A DNA stretch of 35,662 nucleotides from the NCBI RefSeq assembly GCF_016765695.1, contig NZ_JAETGO010000002.1, positions 1 to 35,662 of the forward strand. The letters run 5' to 3'. Origin of the DNA: Sporosalibacterium faouarense. Lineage in GTDB: Bacteria; Bacillota; Clostridia; Tissierellales; VENL01. The notes under the pieces are model-generated. The model worked only from the letters and a program-made list of their open reading frames with translations, was not told the origin of the DNA and did no database searches. Positions 1 through 7,882 of the stretch are shown piece by piece; the first letter of the stretch is position 1, and every line of letters begins with the position of its first letter. Position numbers and translations under genes: made by a program.

Positions 1-23
1 CTCCACCTGAAGAGAAATCTTCT

Positions 24-45
24 CTCCCACTTATAGAAGTGGGAG
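24..45. other. Perfect hairpin at the window edge
   Basis: Nine-base arms (CTCCCACTT / AAGTGGGAG) close on a four-base loop. A second small hairpin (GAAGA-GAAA-TCTTC) lies just before it at 9-22. No clear U-tract follows on either strand. It could be a terminator of a gene outside the window, or an end hairpin of an IS200/IS605-type element. The sequence does not decide between them. Confidence 0.45.
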
Positions 46-471
46 TCTTATCAAAAGATAAATTTTTTCAAAAAAAAGATTCCCAATGAATCGAAAGATT
101 TTCTTTTTGTCTTTCTACTCCTAAGGAACATCCAATATTTTTACATAGAAACTTTATTATTTTTTTATCTATTGATCATTATTATCTATTCTTTCTTCTG
201 GTGAAATCAATTCTAATAACTATATACTACTCTGGAGCGCCAAAAATATAATAATCATACTTTTGGATTAACGTTCTTGTTTTTCATCAATAGAGCCAAT
301 GTAAGGCTTACAGAAACTACTTATGATTTCTACTTTTTTAGCTGTAACCTTTTTCTATTCTAAAAAAGTAAAATACCTATAATATAAATAACTTGTCAAG
401 GTATTTAATTTTAATAGAATTAGGAAAATTTATTTCCAAAGGAATCTATTATTTTAAACTATATAAAATAT
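46..471. other. AT-rich stretch with no gene seen
   Basis: All six frames are interrupted by frequent stops and no ORF has a ribosome binding site. I see no RNA gene or repeat here. It may be decayed sequence between two transcription units. Confidence 0.5.
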
Positions 472-505
472 AAGAGCCAATTGGTTGTTCAACCAATTGG
501 CTCTT
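472..505 (-). terminator. Terminator after the repeat lipoprotein gene
   Basis: A perfect 14-bp stem (AGAGCCAATTGGTT and its complement) has a GTTC loop. U-rich sequence follows on the minus strand, about 60 bases past the lipoprotein stop codon. T-rich sequence also flanks it on the plus strand, so it may work in both directions. Confidence 0.8.
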
Positions 506-562
506 TATTTTCTAAAGTTTGTCCTATTTTATAATCCTATTTTATAATCCTAAGTACTAGAA

Positions 563-1546
563 TTATTGTACTTCTACAGATCCAGTTACAGTACAATCTT
601 CTGGTATTTCTGAACTTGCTTTATACTCTTCATTTGCAAAGTATAAGTTACCATCAATTGTTGCTCCACCACTTAAATTAAATCCGTTAGCTTCAACGTA
701 TACATCACCTTTTACAGTTCCACCTTGAAGTCTAGTGTTTGGACTCTTAATAGTCATTTTTGGTACAGTTATAGTAAATCTGTCAAGTATGTTATGCTCA
801 TCATCTTGAGTATATGGAGCTAACTTACGATATACATCTTGACTAGCATCACCTTTGTTATGGAATTCACCTTCTACTACTACTTCATCTTCAATAGTTA
901 TGTCTTGAACTGTAGCAATAATCCACTTACCATCTTTACCAACAGATTTTTTGAATACTTCTCCATCTGTTATATCAAGAGAAGCAGCTGCTACTGCATC
1001 AGTCATCTCTTTTACTTCAACTTCACCAGTTACAGTACAATCTTCTGGTATTTCTGAGCTTGCTTTATACTCTTCATTTGCAAAGTATAAGTTACCATCA
1101 ATTGTTGCTCCACCACTTAAGTTGAAACCATCAGCTGCAACGTATACGTCTCCCTTGATAGTTCCACCTTGAAGTCTAGTGTTTGGACTTTGAATAGTTA
1201 CTCTTGGTACAGTGATTGTAAATCTGTCAATTATGTTATGCTCATCATCTTGAGTATATGGAGCTAACTTACGATATACATCTTGACTAGCGTCACCTTT
1301 GTTATGGAATTCACCTGCAACTACTATTTCTTCATCAATTGAAATATCATTTAATGTTGCTATGATCCAAGTACCATTTTCGCTTATAGCTTCAGTAAAA
1401 CCATCTGCATCATTTACAAGTGATGCTGTTGTTACTACGTCTGCTCCTTGATCTCCTTCATTATTATTATCTGTTGAATCAGTACTACAACCAGCAAGTA
1501 AAGATACAGATAATAAGAATGCTAATCCTAATGCTTTTAACTTCAT
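563..1546 (-). CDS. Lipoprotein with two near-identical tandem domains
   Basis: This is a predicted secreted lipoprotein of unknown function, 327 aa. The start at 1546 is chosen because AGGAGG lies 8 bases upstream of that ATG; the frame stays open further upstream without another ribosome site. A signal peptide ends in the lipobox LLAGC, with Cys20 as the lipidation site, followed by an Asn/Asp-rich linker. The rest is two copies of a domain of about 145 residues with a 148-residue period. Each copy ends in short Gly-rich strands (GGTIKGDVYV, GGATIDGNLYF, a CTVTG motif) spaced about 20 residues apart, which resembles the stacked beta turns of polymer-forming or bactofilin-like proteins. That fold assignment is inference. 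The copies are close to identical even at DNA level, so the duplication is recent or kept uniform by gene conversion. It is monocistronic, with its own promoter and terminator. Confidence 0.85.
   Translation of the reverse strand: MKLKALGLAFLLSVSLLAGCSTDSTDNNNEGDQGADVVTTASLVNDADGFTEAISENGTWIIATLNDISIDEEIVVAGEFHNKGDASQDVYRKLAPYTQDDEHNIIDRFTITVPRVTIQSPNTRLQGGTIKGDVYVAADGFNLSGGATIDGNLYFANEEYKASSEIPEDCTVTGEVEVKEMTDAVAAASLDITDGEVFKKSVGKDGKWIIATVQDITIEDEVVVEGEFHNKGDASQDVYRKLAPYTQDDEHNILDRFTITVPKMTIKSPNTRLQGGTVKGDVYVEANGFNLSGGATIDGNLYFANEEYKASSEIPEDCTVTGSVEVQ
582..1316. repeat. Tandem DNA repeat inside the lipoprotein gene, 444-base period
   Basis: Bases 582-872 and 1026-1316 are about 291 bp each and nearly identical. 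They differ only at scattered, mostly synonymous or conservative positions. Similarity continues at a lower level between the units, up to about 935 and 1380. The period is exactly 148 codons, so the reading frame is kept. Confidence 0.9.
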
Positions 1547-1599
1547 GAAAAATTCCTCCTCGTTTTCTAAAAAATTTAGTTTGTTATTTAACAAATAAT

Positions 1600-1641
1600 A
1601 TTTTAACACAAATGATAAATAAATAACAAGTATTATTTATT
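1600..1641 (-). promoter_or_regulatory. Promoter of the lipoprotein gene with overlapping palindrome
   Basis: Reading on the minus strand, TTGTTA (1629-1624) and TAAAAT (1605-1600) are 18 bases apart, a plausible sigma-A promoter. A perfect inverted repeat (AATAAATAA, 1618-1626, with its complement at 1633-1641) covers the -35 region, so an operator is possible. Confidence 0.5.
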
Positions 1642-1680
1642 TTTTGTTAAGTTTTGCTAATTACATTTTCTTTATATTTA

Positions 1681-2625
1681 TCATATTATAACTGATATGG
1701 CAATTATAATAACTTGAGTAACATTAATTATGACAAAGTTCTTAATCGATAAAATAAAGGTATCCTTTTTCGACTGATTTTCACAAAAAATGTTTATATG
1801 CTTTTTAACTATAAACAGTGTTAATAAAGCGACTAATGCTAATAAAGGAAGTACTCTCACAATTACTAATAATGTCAAAGAAACATAACCAATATAATAT
1901 AGAAATCTATATACTTTTAAAGAATTCTTCTTTCCAATATATATAGGAAGTGTATATCTCTTGTTTGCTATATCATCCTCAATATCACAAATGTTATTTG
2001 CTAACATAATGTTTGCAATCCCTGTAACACATGGAATAGATAATAGAAAAATATATATTATTTCTAAATAGTTTATTTGCATATTTAACAATCCTGTATG
2101 CAAAATAATAGAAACTAAGTTCTGATCAAATACATGTATATATATTGAAATAAAAGTAATTATGAATCCCATAAATAAACCAGAAAATATTTCTCCAAAA
2201 GGCGTTCTAGATATAGGAATTGGTCCAAAGGAGTATAAAACACCTATAGTAAAAGAAATTGCACCTAAAATAAGTATAATAATATTAGTATTTAAAAATA
2301 GTAAAATACCAAATGTAATTGCTATAATTAATATTATGAAAATAATGGCTACTACAGTTGATTCCTTCAAATTAAATTTTACTATAGCATTATGAGTCTC
2401 ATATCCATATCCATGCTTCTTATTTGCCCTTCTAAAGTCCTGATAATTATTAATCGCTGTTGTTGTCATGTCTACAAATAGTAGCGATATAAACATATAA
2501 ATGAAATTCTTTAAATTGAATGTGTCAAATCTATATATTGCATAAAAAGTTCCTAATAAAAAAGGTATTAAGCTTGCAACTTTTGTCTGAATTTCCACGA
2601 GCTTTAAAAAACTTATAAACGACAT
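1681..2625 (-). CDS. UbiA/MenA-like polyprenyltransferase
   Basis: This is an integral membrane protein of 314 aa in the UbiA prenyltransferase superfamily, closest in pattern to MenA (1,4-dihydroxy-2-naphthoate polyprenyltransferase). The second Asp-rich motif is clear (NNICDIEDD, residues 210-218, followed by a KRYTLPIYIG stretch), as is a MenA-like YSFGPIPIS segment near 131-139. The first motif is unusual: NNYQDF at 59-64 in place of the common NDxxD. About eight or nine hydrophobic segments follow. The ATG has AGGAGG 9 bases upstream. No other quinone-biosynthesis gene is in the window, so the substrate is unknown. Family confidence is high and specificity is low. Confidence 0.8.
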   Translation of the reverse strand: MSFISFLKLVEIQTKVASLIPFLLGTFYAIYRFDTFNLKNFIYMFISLLFVDMTTTAINNYQDFRRANKKHGYGYETHNAIVKFNLKESTVVAIIFIILIIAITFGILLFLNTNIIILILGAISFTIGVLYSFGPIPISRTPFGEIFSGLFMGFIITFISIYIHVFDQNLVSIILHTGLLNMQINYLEIIYIFLLSIPCVTGIANIMLANNICDIEDDIANKRYTLPIYIGKKNSLKVYRFLYYIGYVSLTLLVIVRVLPLLALVALLTLFIVKKHINIFCENQSKKDTFILSIKNFVIINVTQVIIIAISVII

Positions 2626-2696
2626 CTCATCACTCCTCCTATATATTAAAAAATATCTTAAATTAAATACAAGAATAACTTTAGATTAAGCTAACT

Positions 2697-2724
2697 ATTA
2701 TATCATAACCAATATAAATAAGAA
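2697..2724 (-). promoter_or_regulatory. Extended -10 promoter of the prenyltransferase gene
   Basis: On the minus strand a TGATATAAT extended -10 lies at 2705-2697. A weak -35 (TTCTTA, 2724-2719) lies 16 bases upstream. Confidence 0.45.
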
Positions 2725-2817
2725 TTTCAATTTCATTAATATGTTTTTTATGTAATTTCACCATTATCTTCCTGTTTATCTCTTTTTTGTACATATTCAA
2801 TACATATATTGAAATAT

Positions 2818-2872
2818 AGAAGGAGAGTAAAGATTTTTCTGATATTATCCTTAAAACCTTTACTCTCCTTCT
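2818..2872 (-). terminator. Terminator of the exporter operon
   Basis: Fifteen-base complementary arms (AGAAGGAGAGTAAAG at 2818-2832, complement at 2858-2872) enclose a 25-base loop. It lies just past the stop of the last exporter gene. A T-run on the plus side could let it work in both directions. Confidence 0.7.
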
Positions 2873-2899
2873 TCTATATATTTTTTAATCTCATTAAAT

Positions 2900-4774
2900 T
2901 TAGCTTGCTGAGGTTACTTCAAATTGACTATAATATAGATTTGCGTAGAATGCACCTTTTTCAAGTAATTCTTTATGATTACCTTGTTCAATAATATCTC
3001 CATTATTCATAACAAGAATCTTATCAGCATCGCGAATTGTACTCAATCTATGGGCAATTATAAAGCTCGTTCTATTCTTCATAAGATTATCCATAGCTTT
3101 TTGAATTTGTATCTCTGTTCTTGTATCCACCGAACTAGTAGCTTCGTCAAGTATAAGAACCTTCGGATCTGCTAATATAGCTCTTGCGATGGTTATAAGC
3201 TGTTTCTGTCCTTGAGAAACATTGGAAGCATCTTCATTAAGTATCATGTCATATCCTCCTGGTAGGTTATGCACAAAACTATCTACATGGGCAGCTTTTG
3301 CTGCTTGTATCACTTCCTCATCAGTTGCATCAAGTCTACCATATCGAATATTTTCCATTATACTTCCGTTATATAACCATGTATCTTGTAGAACCATTCC
3401 AAACAAATCCCTTAGGTCTCCACGTTTAAATTCTCTTATATCATGATTATCAACATTAATTGATCCCTTATTTACATCATAGAAACGCATTAATAGCTTA
3501 ACTACAGTTGTTTTACCTGCACCTGTAGGACCAACAATAGCAATTTTCTGTCCTGGCTTAACAGATGTATTAAAGTCGTTAATAACCATTGTATCTTCAT
3601 CATATCCAAAGGATACTTCTCTAAAATCCACACTTCCTTTAATATTTTTGTTTTTAACTGGACTTGAAGTTTCTGGCACTTCTTCTTCCTCTTCTAAAAA
3701 TTCAAATACACGCTCTGCTGCTGCTGCAGTTTGCTGTAAAATGTTAGAAATATTGGCTATTTGAGTAATCGGTTGTGTGAATGACCTTACATACTGTATA
3801 AACGCTTGAATCTCTCCCACTGTGATAATTCCTCTAACAGCAAACCATCCTCCCATAACACTTACTATTACATAACCTAAGTTACCAACAAATCTCATTA
3901 TGGGCATCATCATACCAGATAAAAATTGAGATTTCCAAGCTGAATGATAAAGATTTTCATTATGAGAATCAAATTCATTGATACTCTTTTCTTCACCATT
4001 AAAAGCTTTCATAACTGTGTGTCCACCATACATTTCTTCTATATGTCCATTTACATTACCTAGATATTTCTGTTGTTCTTTAAAGTACTTCTGTGAGTGC
4101 TTTACTATAATTACGATAAATACCATAGATATAGGCACAATACAAAGGGCTACCATTGTCATTTGCCAGCTTATACTGAACATCATAATCGTAATACCAA
4201 TCACGGTTGTAATAGATGTGACAAACTGTGTTAAACTTTGATTTAATGTCTGACTTAAGGTGTCAATATCATTTGTAACACGTGATAATACTTCTCCTTG
4301 ATTAGTTTTATCAAAATATTTTAGAGGTAATTTGTTTATCTTTTCAGAAATATTCTTTCTTAGTTCATAGGTTACCTTCATTGAAACGCCGGACATTATC
4401 CATCCTTGAATATATCTGAATAATGCACTTAACAAGTATAAGCCTGCCAAAGTAATAATTATATTTCTAATATAATCAAAATCTATTCCGCCACCTGTAC
4501 CTGCTATTTTAGACATAATCCCTTCAAATAGCTTATCAGTTGCAAGGGCTAATACCTTAGGACCTGCTATATTAAACACAGAGCTTAAAGCTGCGAATAT
4601 AAAAACTATGATTATCCCTGTCTTATATTTACTCAAATATTTTATTAGCTTTTTCATGGTCCCTTTAAAATCTTGGGCCTTTTCTCCACCTCTCATCATA
4701 TCTGGTCCCTGTCCAGGCCCACCACCACGTTTTCTTCTCATATTTGGAGCATGCTTTTTGTTGTTTTGACTCAT
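2900..4774 (-). CDS. ABC exporter half-transporter, catalytic subunit (permease-ATPase)
   Basis: This is a type IV ABC exporter half-transporter, 624 aa, with the membrane domain at about residues 45-340 and the ATPase domain after 370. The N-terminus is a Gly/Arg/Met-rich cytoplasmic tail (to about 35). Visible motifs are Walker A GPTGAGKTT (415-423), an altered signature VSQGQ (519-523), Walker B ending in Asp543-Glu544 with the catalytic Glu present, and the switch His575. It pairs with the upstream gene, whose stop overlaps this start as ATGA, so the two are translationally coupled. The canonical ATP site should form from this subunit's Walker motifs and the partner's VSGGQ. This matches the asymmetry known for heterodimeric exporters such as BmrCD and TM287/288. 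The substrate is unknown, probably drugs or lipophilic compounds given the marR context. Confidence 0.93.
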   Translation of the reverse strand: MSQNNKKHAPNMRRKRGGGPGQGPDMMRGGEKAQDFKGTMKKLIKYLSKYKTGIIIVFIFAALSSVFNIAGPKVLALATDKLFEGIMSKIAGTGGGIDFDYIRNIIITLAGLYLLSALFRYIQGWIMSGVSMKVTYELRKNISEKINKLPLKYFDKTNQGEVLSRVTNDIDTLSQTLNQSLTQFVTSITTVIGITIMMFSISWQMTMVALCIVPISMVFIVIIVKHSQKYFKEQQKYLGNVNGHIEEMYGGHTVMKAFNGEEKSINEFDSHNENLYHSAWKSQFLSGMMMPIMRFVGNLGYVIVSVMGGWFAVRGIITVGEIQAFIQYVRSFTQPITQIANISNILQQTAAAAERVFEFLEEEEEVPETSSPVKNKNIKGSVDFREVSFGYDEDTMVINDFNTSVKPGQKIAIVGPTGAGKTTVVKLLMRFYDVNKGSINVDNHDIREFKRGDLRDLFGMVLQDTWLYNGSIMENIRYGRLDATDEEVIQAAKAAHVDSFVHNLPGGYDMILNEDASNVSQGQKQLITIARAILADPKVLILDEATSSVDTRTEIQIQKAMDNLMKNRTSFIIAHRLSTIRDADKILVMNNGDIIEQGNHKELLEKGAFYANLYYSQFEVTSAS

Positions 4775-6996
4775 GCTAATTCCTCCTTTGAAAGCTGTGA
4801 TAATGCAATTTCCTTATATGTTGGGCAGCTCTCCATAAGCTCTTTATGAGTTCCAACTCCTACTATACTACCTTCTTCAAGTACAATGATTTTCTCTGCA
4901 TTCATAATAGTAGAAACTCTTTGAGCTACTAATAGTACTGTACTAGATTCTGTATGAGGCTTCAAAGCCTTTCTTAAAGTAGCATCTGTCTTAAAATCAA
5001 GTGCAGAAAAACTATCATCGAATATATATATTTTAGGTTTTTTAACAAGAGCACGTGCTATAGACAATCTTTGTTTCTGTCCACCAGACACATTAGATCC
5101 CCCTTGAGATATTTGGGTTTCAAACTTCTTATCCTTTTCGTTTATAAATTCCATTGCCTGAGCAATTTCAGCAGATTTTTTAATTTGTTTTTCAGTTGTA
5201 TTCTCATCTGCATATTTTAGATTTGACTCAATTGTTCCACTAAATAGCACACTGTTTTGTGGTACATATCCAATTATATCTCTAAGGTCGTGCTGAGTAA
5301 CATCCCTAATATCTTTATCATCAATAAAAACTGTACCTTCTGTGACATCGAAAAATCTAGGTATCATATTAACAAGGGTTGTTTTTCCTGACCCTGTAGA
5401 ACCAATAATTGCAGTAGTTTCACCTGGTAGAGCTTTAAAACTAACATTCTTAAGCATATTTTCTTCTCCACCTGGGTACCTGAAGGAAACATTTTTAAAT
5501 TCAACTACACCTTTTAGATTCTCTTTTATATCCTTAGGTTTCTTCGGATCTTTAATTGTTAGTTCTGTATCTATTACCTCAGCAACACGAGTAGCTGATA
5601 CTGAAGCTCTCGGAATCATAATAAACATCATTGAAAGCATTAAGAATGACATTATAATTTGCATTGCATACTGCATAAATGCCATCATATCTCCAACTTG
5701 CATAGCAGAGTCTGCTATTTGATGAGCTCCAACCCAAACTATTAGTAAAGTTACTCCATTCATTATTAACATCATAGCTGGAAACATAAAAGCCATTACA
5801 CGATTAACAAAGAGACTTGTATTTGTGAATTCCTGATTTGCTTTATCAAATCTTTTTTCTTCAAATTTCTGAGTATTAAAAGCTCTAATAACCATCATAC
5901 CCGATAGATTTTCACGAGTAACTAGATTAATTCTATCCACAAGCTTTTGTATCTTCTTAAACTTAGGCATAGCAATTGAGAAGATAATTAATATCATTCC
6001 TAAAAGAACTATAACAGCTAATGCTATAATCCATGACATGGAAGTACTTTTATCTAGAGCTCTGATTACTCCACCTACACCCATTATAGGTGCATAAAAT
6101 ACCATTCTTATCATCATAACAACAAGTATTTGAATTTGAGTTATATCATTCGTTGTCCTTGTGATTAATGAAGCAGTTGAAAATTTATTGAATTCCGTAC
6201 TAGAAAAGCTCTCTACTTTACCAAACACCTTCCTACGTACTGTTTTAGCTAAGCCAGCGGCGACTCTAGCAGCCAATAAACCAACAATTATAGTACAGAC
6301 TCCACTTAATAAAGATACTAGTAACATCCATATTCCTGTTCTTACTATATAACTATTTTGAAGTTTGTCTGTATCCATACCTAATGCTTCATATTCGTTT
6401 TTAACCAGTACAACAGCTGATTGATTAACCATACTGTCTTCCAAAGCTAAAAACTGTTCGTTCATAGTATCCCTTATTTGACTAAGCTGTTCTTGTGGTA
6501 AGCTCCTTAATAATTGATATATATCTGTTTCAACCGGAATTTCTTTTCCATTAAAAGAAATCATACCATTTTGAGCATTACTTTTCATTTCTTCTATCCC
6601 AGACATTGCTAAGAAAGCTTTACCTATTATAGGATTTAGTTTATTCTCTTCTTCTTCACTGATATCTTGTAATACATAAACAGGCTCATTTTCTATTGCT
6701 GGATATTCCTCAATATAATTATCATATTTATCACTATTCCTATCAATGAGCTCATAGTTCTGTAATACATCTTTTTTGTCTTTTTCATCCATAAATAAAA
6801 TGAGTTTATCCATCTGACTCTCCCTAATTGCCTCAGGTACAGCTGTTACAATACCACCTTGCTGAATTCCTTTATTAACTATGTTAGCCATATAATCAGG
6901 TAAAGCAAGTTCACTCATTGCTTGCACAAATAATAGTCCTATAGCTAATATAATCGTTAGGGTAAAAGGTTTCAAATATCTAATTAACTTAAACAT
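4771..6996 (-). CDS. ABC exporter half-transporter, degenerate-site subunit with extracellular insert
   Basis: This is the partner subunit, 741 aa. After TM1 (about 13-33) it carries an insertion of roughly 170 residues, hydrophilic and acidic, before TM2 near 222-245. That places an extracytoplasmic domain between TM1 and TM2, as described for some heterodimeric exporters. The ATPase domain has Walker A GSTGSGKTT (532-540) and a canonical signature VSGGQ (636-640). The catalytic Glu is replaced by Asp661 (FDD), and the switch His by Gln692 (VAQRVST). These are the expected marks of a degenerate ATP site. It is cotranscribed with marR (52-base gap) and overlaps the next subunit by four bases. 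Confidence 0.93.
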   Translation of the reverse strand: MFKLIRYLKPFTLTIILAIGLLFVQAMSELALPDYMANIVNKGIQQGGIVTAVPEAIRESQMDKLILFMDEKDKKDVLQNYELIDRNSDKYDNYIEEYPAIENEPVYVLQDISEEEENKLNPIIGKAFLAMSGIEEMKSNAQNGMISFNGKEIPVETDIYQLLRSLPQEQLSQIRDTMNEQFLALEDSMVNQSAVVLVKNEYEALGMDTDKLQNSYIVRTGIWMLLVSLLSGVCTIIVGLLAARVAAGLAKTVRRKVFGKVESFSSTEFNKFSTASLITRTTNDITQIQILVVMMIRMVFYAPIMGVGGVIRALDKSTSMSWIIALAVIVLLGMILIIFSIAMPKFKKIQKLVDRINLVTRENLSGMMVIRAFNTQKFEEKRFDKANQEFTNTSLFVNRVMAFMFPAMMLIMNGVTLLIVWVGAHQIADSAMQVGDMMAFMQYAMQIIMSFLMLSMMFIMIPRASVSATRVAEVIDTELTIKDPKKPKDIKENLKGVVEFKNVSFRYPGGEENMLKNVSFKALPGETTAIIGSTGSGKTTLVNMIPRFFDVTEGTVFIDDKDIRDVTQHDLRDIIGYVPQNSVLFSGTIESNLKYADENTTEKQIKKSAEIAQAMEFINEKDKKFETQISQGGSNVSGGQKQRLSIARALVKKPKIYIFDDSFSALDFKTDATLRKALKPHTESSTVLLVAQRVSTIMNAEKIIVLEEGSIVGVGTHKELMESCPTYKEIALSQLSKEELA

Positions 6997-7048
6997 TCTT
7001 GCATCTACTCCTTATTAAGTATTGTTGTCATATAAAAAATATCTATGC

Positions 7049-7501
7049 TTAAAGATCTTCTTCGTCTTGATGTTTATCTATTACTTTTTCTAATACATCC
7101 AATCCCTTCATAATAGTATCAATTTCTTCTTCTGTAGCATTATTTAATAGCTCTTCAAATATATCTTTAACATCATTATGATGCTGTTTTGATTCATCTT
7201 TAAATTTTTCTGTTATACAAACTAAAACTACTCTTCTATCACTTTCACTTCTAGTCCTTTCAACAAATCCATGCTTTTCTAGTCTATCAATAATTCCTGA
7301 TACTGTACTATTTGATAAGGCAACGTGCTTACTTAAATCGCTGATTTTCATCGGACCAAACCGAGATAATGTACCAATTATCATTCCTTGAGGAGCAGTT
7401 AAGTTCATAGCCTTAAAGCTATTCTCAATTTTATCCTTCACGGCATACTTTAACCTTTTAATAATTCGCATTATTCTTATTCCCTTTCCTGTATCCACCA
7501 T
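7049..7501 (-). CDS. MarR-family repressor of the exporter operon
   Basis: This is a winged-helix regulator, 150 aa. The recognition region is MKISDLSKHVALSNSTVSGI (about 61-80) and the wing contains RSESDRR, typical of MarR. The C-terminal helices are acidic and would complete the dimer. It is the first gene of the operon with the two ABC subunits, and a GGAGAG ribosome site lies about 9 bases upstream of the ATG. A palindrome covers the promoter, so autorepression with ligand release by the exporter's substrate is likely. That is inference from position. Confidence 0.88.
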   Translation of the reverse strand: MVDTGKGIRIMRIIKRLKYAVKDKIENSFKAMNLTAPQGMIIGTLSRFGPMKISDLSKHVALSNSTVSGIIDRLEKHGFVERTRSESDRRVVLVCITEKFKDESKQHHNDVKDIFEELLNNATEEEIDTIMKGLDVLEKVIDKHQDEEDL

Positions 7502-7583
7502 TAAATAAGTCTCTCTCCTTTCTATTCTAATTATTAGTTTTTTTATTGATTTTTATTATTTGTATACTAATATTTTGCATTGC

Positions 7584-7605
7584 AATATTTCGTATACGAA
7601 ATATT
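7584..7605. promoter_or_regulatory. 22-bp perfect palindrome, likely MarR operator
   Basis: The half-site AATATTTCGTA is followed directly by its exact complement. It overlaps the -10 box and the expected start point of the marR promoter. A related imperfect dyad (AATATTTTGCA with TGCAATATT, from about 7569) abuts it and shares the central AATATT. Confidence 0.7.
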
Positions 7606-7631
7606 TTATTCTAAAAAAATATACAAGTCAA
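7603..7631 (-). promoter_or_regulatory. Sigma-A promoter of the marR-exporter operon
   Basis: On the minus strand, TTGACT (7631-7626) and TAAAAT (7608-7603) are 17 bases apart. Transcription would start near 7597, inside the palindrome. Bases 7632-7814 hold no gene that I can see. Confidence 0.75.
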
Positions 7632-7814
7632 GACACTTTTCATTTTTTAATTGTTAAGTTTTTTTAAGTAACTATCTTAATAGCCTTAAATATAGGAAAG
7701 AATTTATATAATAGAAGAGGTTAAGTCTGTCGGGTTATCTAAAAATAGCTTATAAGAAAAACTATTAGCAAAGAGCAAACTACAAATATTATTGCTTTTT
7801 ATTTCCTCAAAAAT

Positions 7815-7853
7815 AAAAGGTCCCGAAAGACTGGGACTCTTTCGGGACCTTTT
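7815..7853. terminator. Terminator of the lactate operon
   Basis: A 15-bp stem (AAAAGGTCCCGAAAG and its complement) has a short loop and U-rich flanks on both sides. It lies about 30 bases past the permease stop on the minus strand. Confidence 0.88.
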
Positions 7854-7882
7854 TGAGGTGTATTTGTATGTGGGGAGATTAC

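Noticed and set aside
839-1172. Overlapping plus-strand ORFs
   Set aside because: They are antisense shadows of the repeat lipoprotein, with no ribosome site and low-complexity products.
5342-5722. Plus-strand ORF of 126 codons
   Set aside because: It lies wholly antisense to the conserved ATPase domain of the exporter and has no recognisable product.
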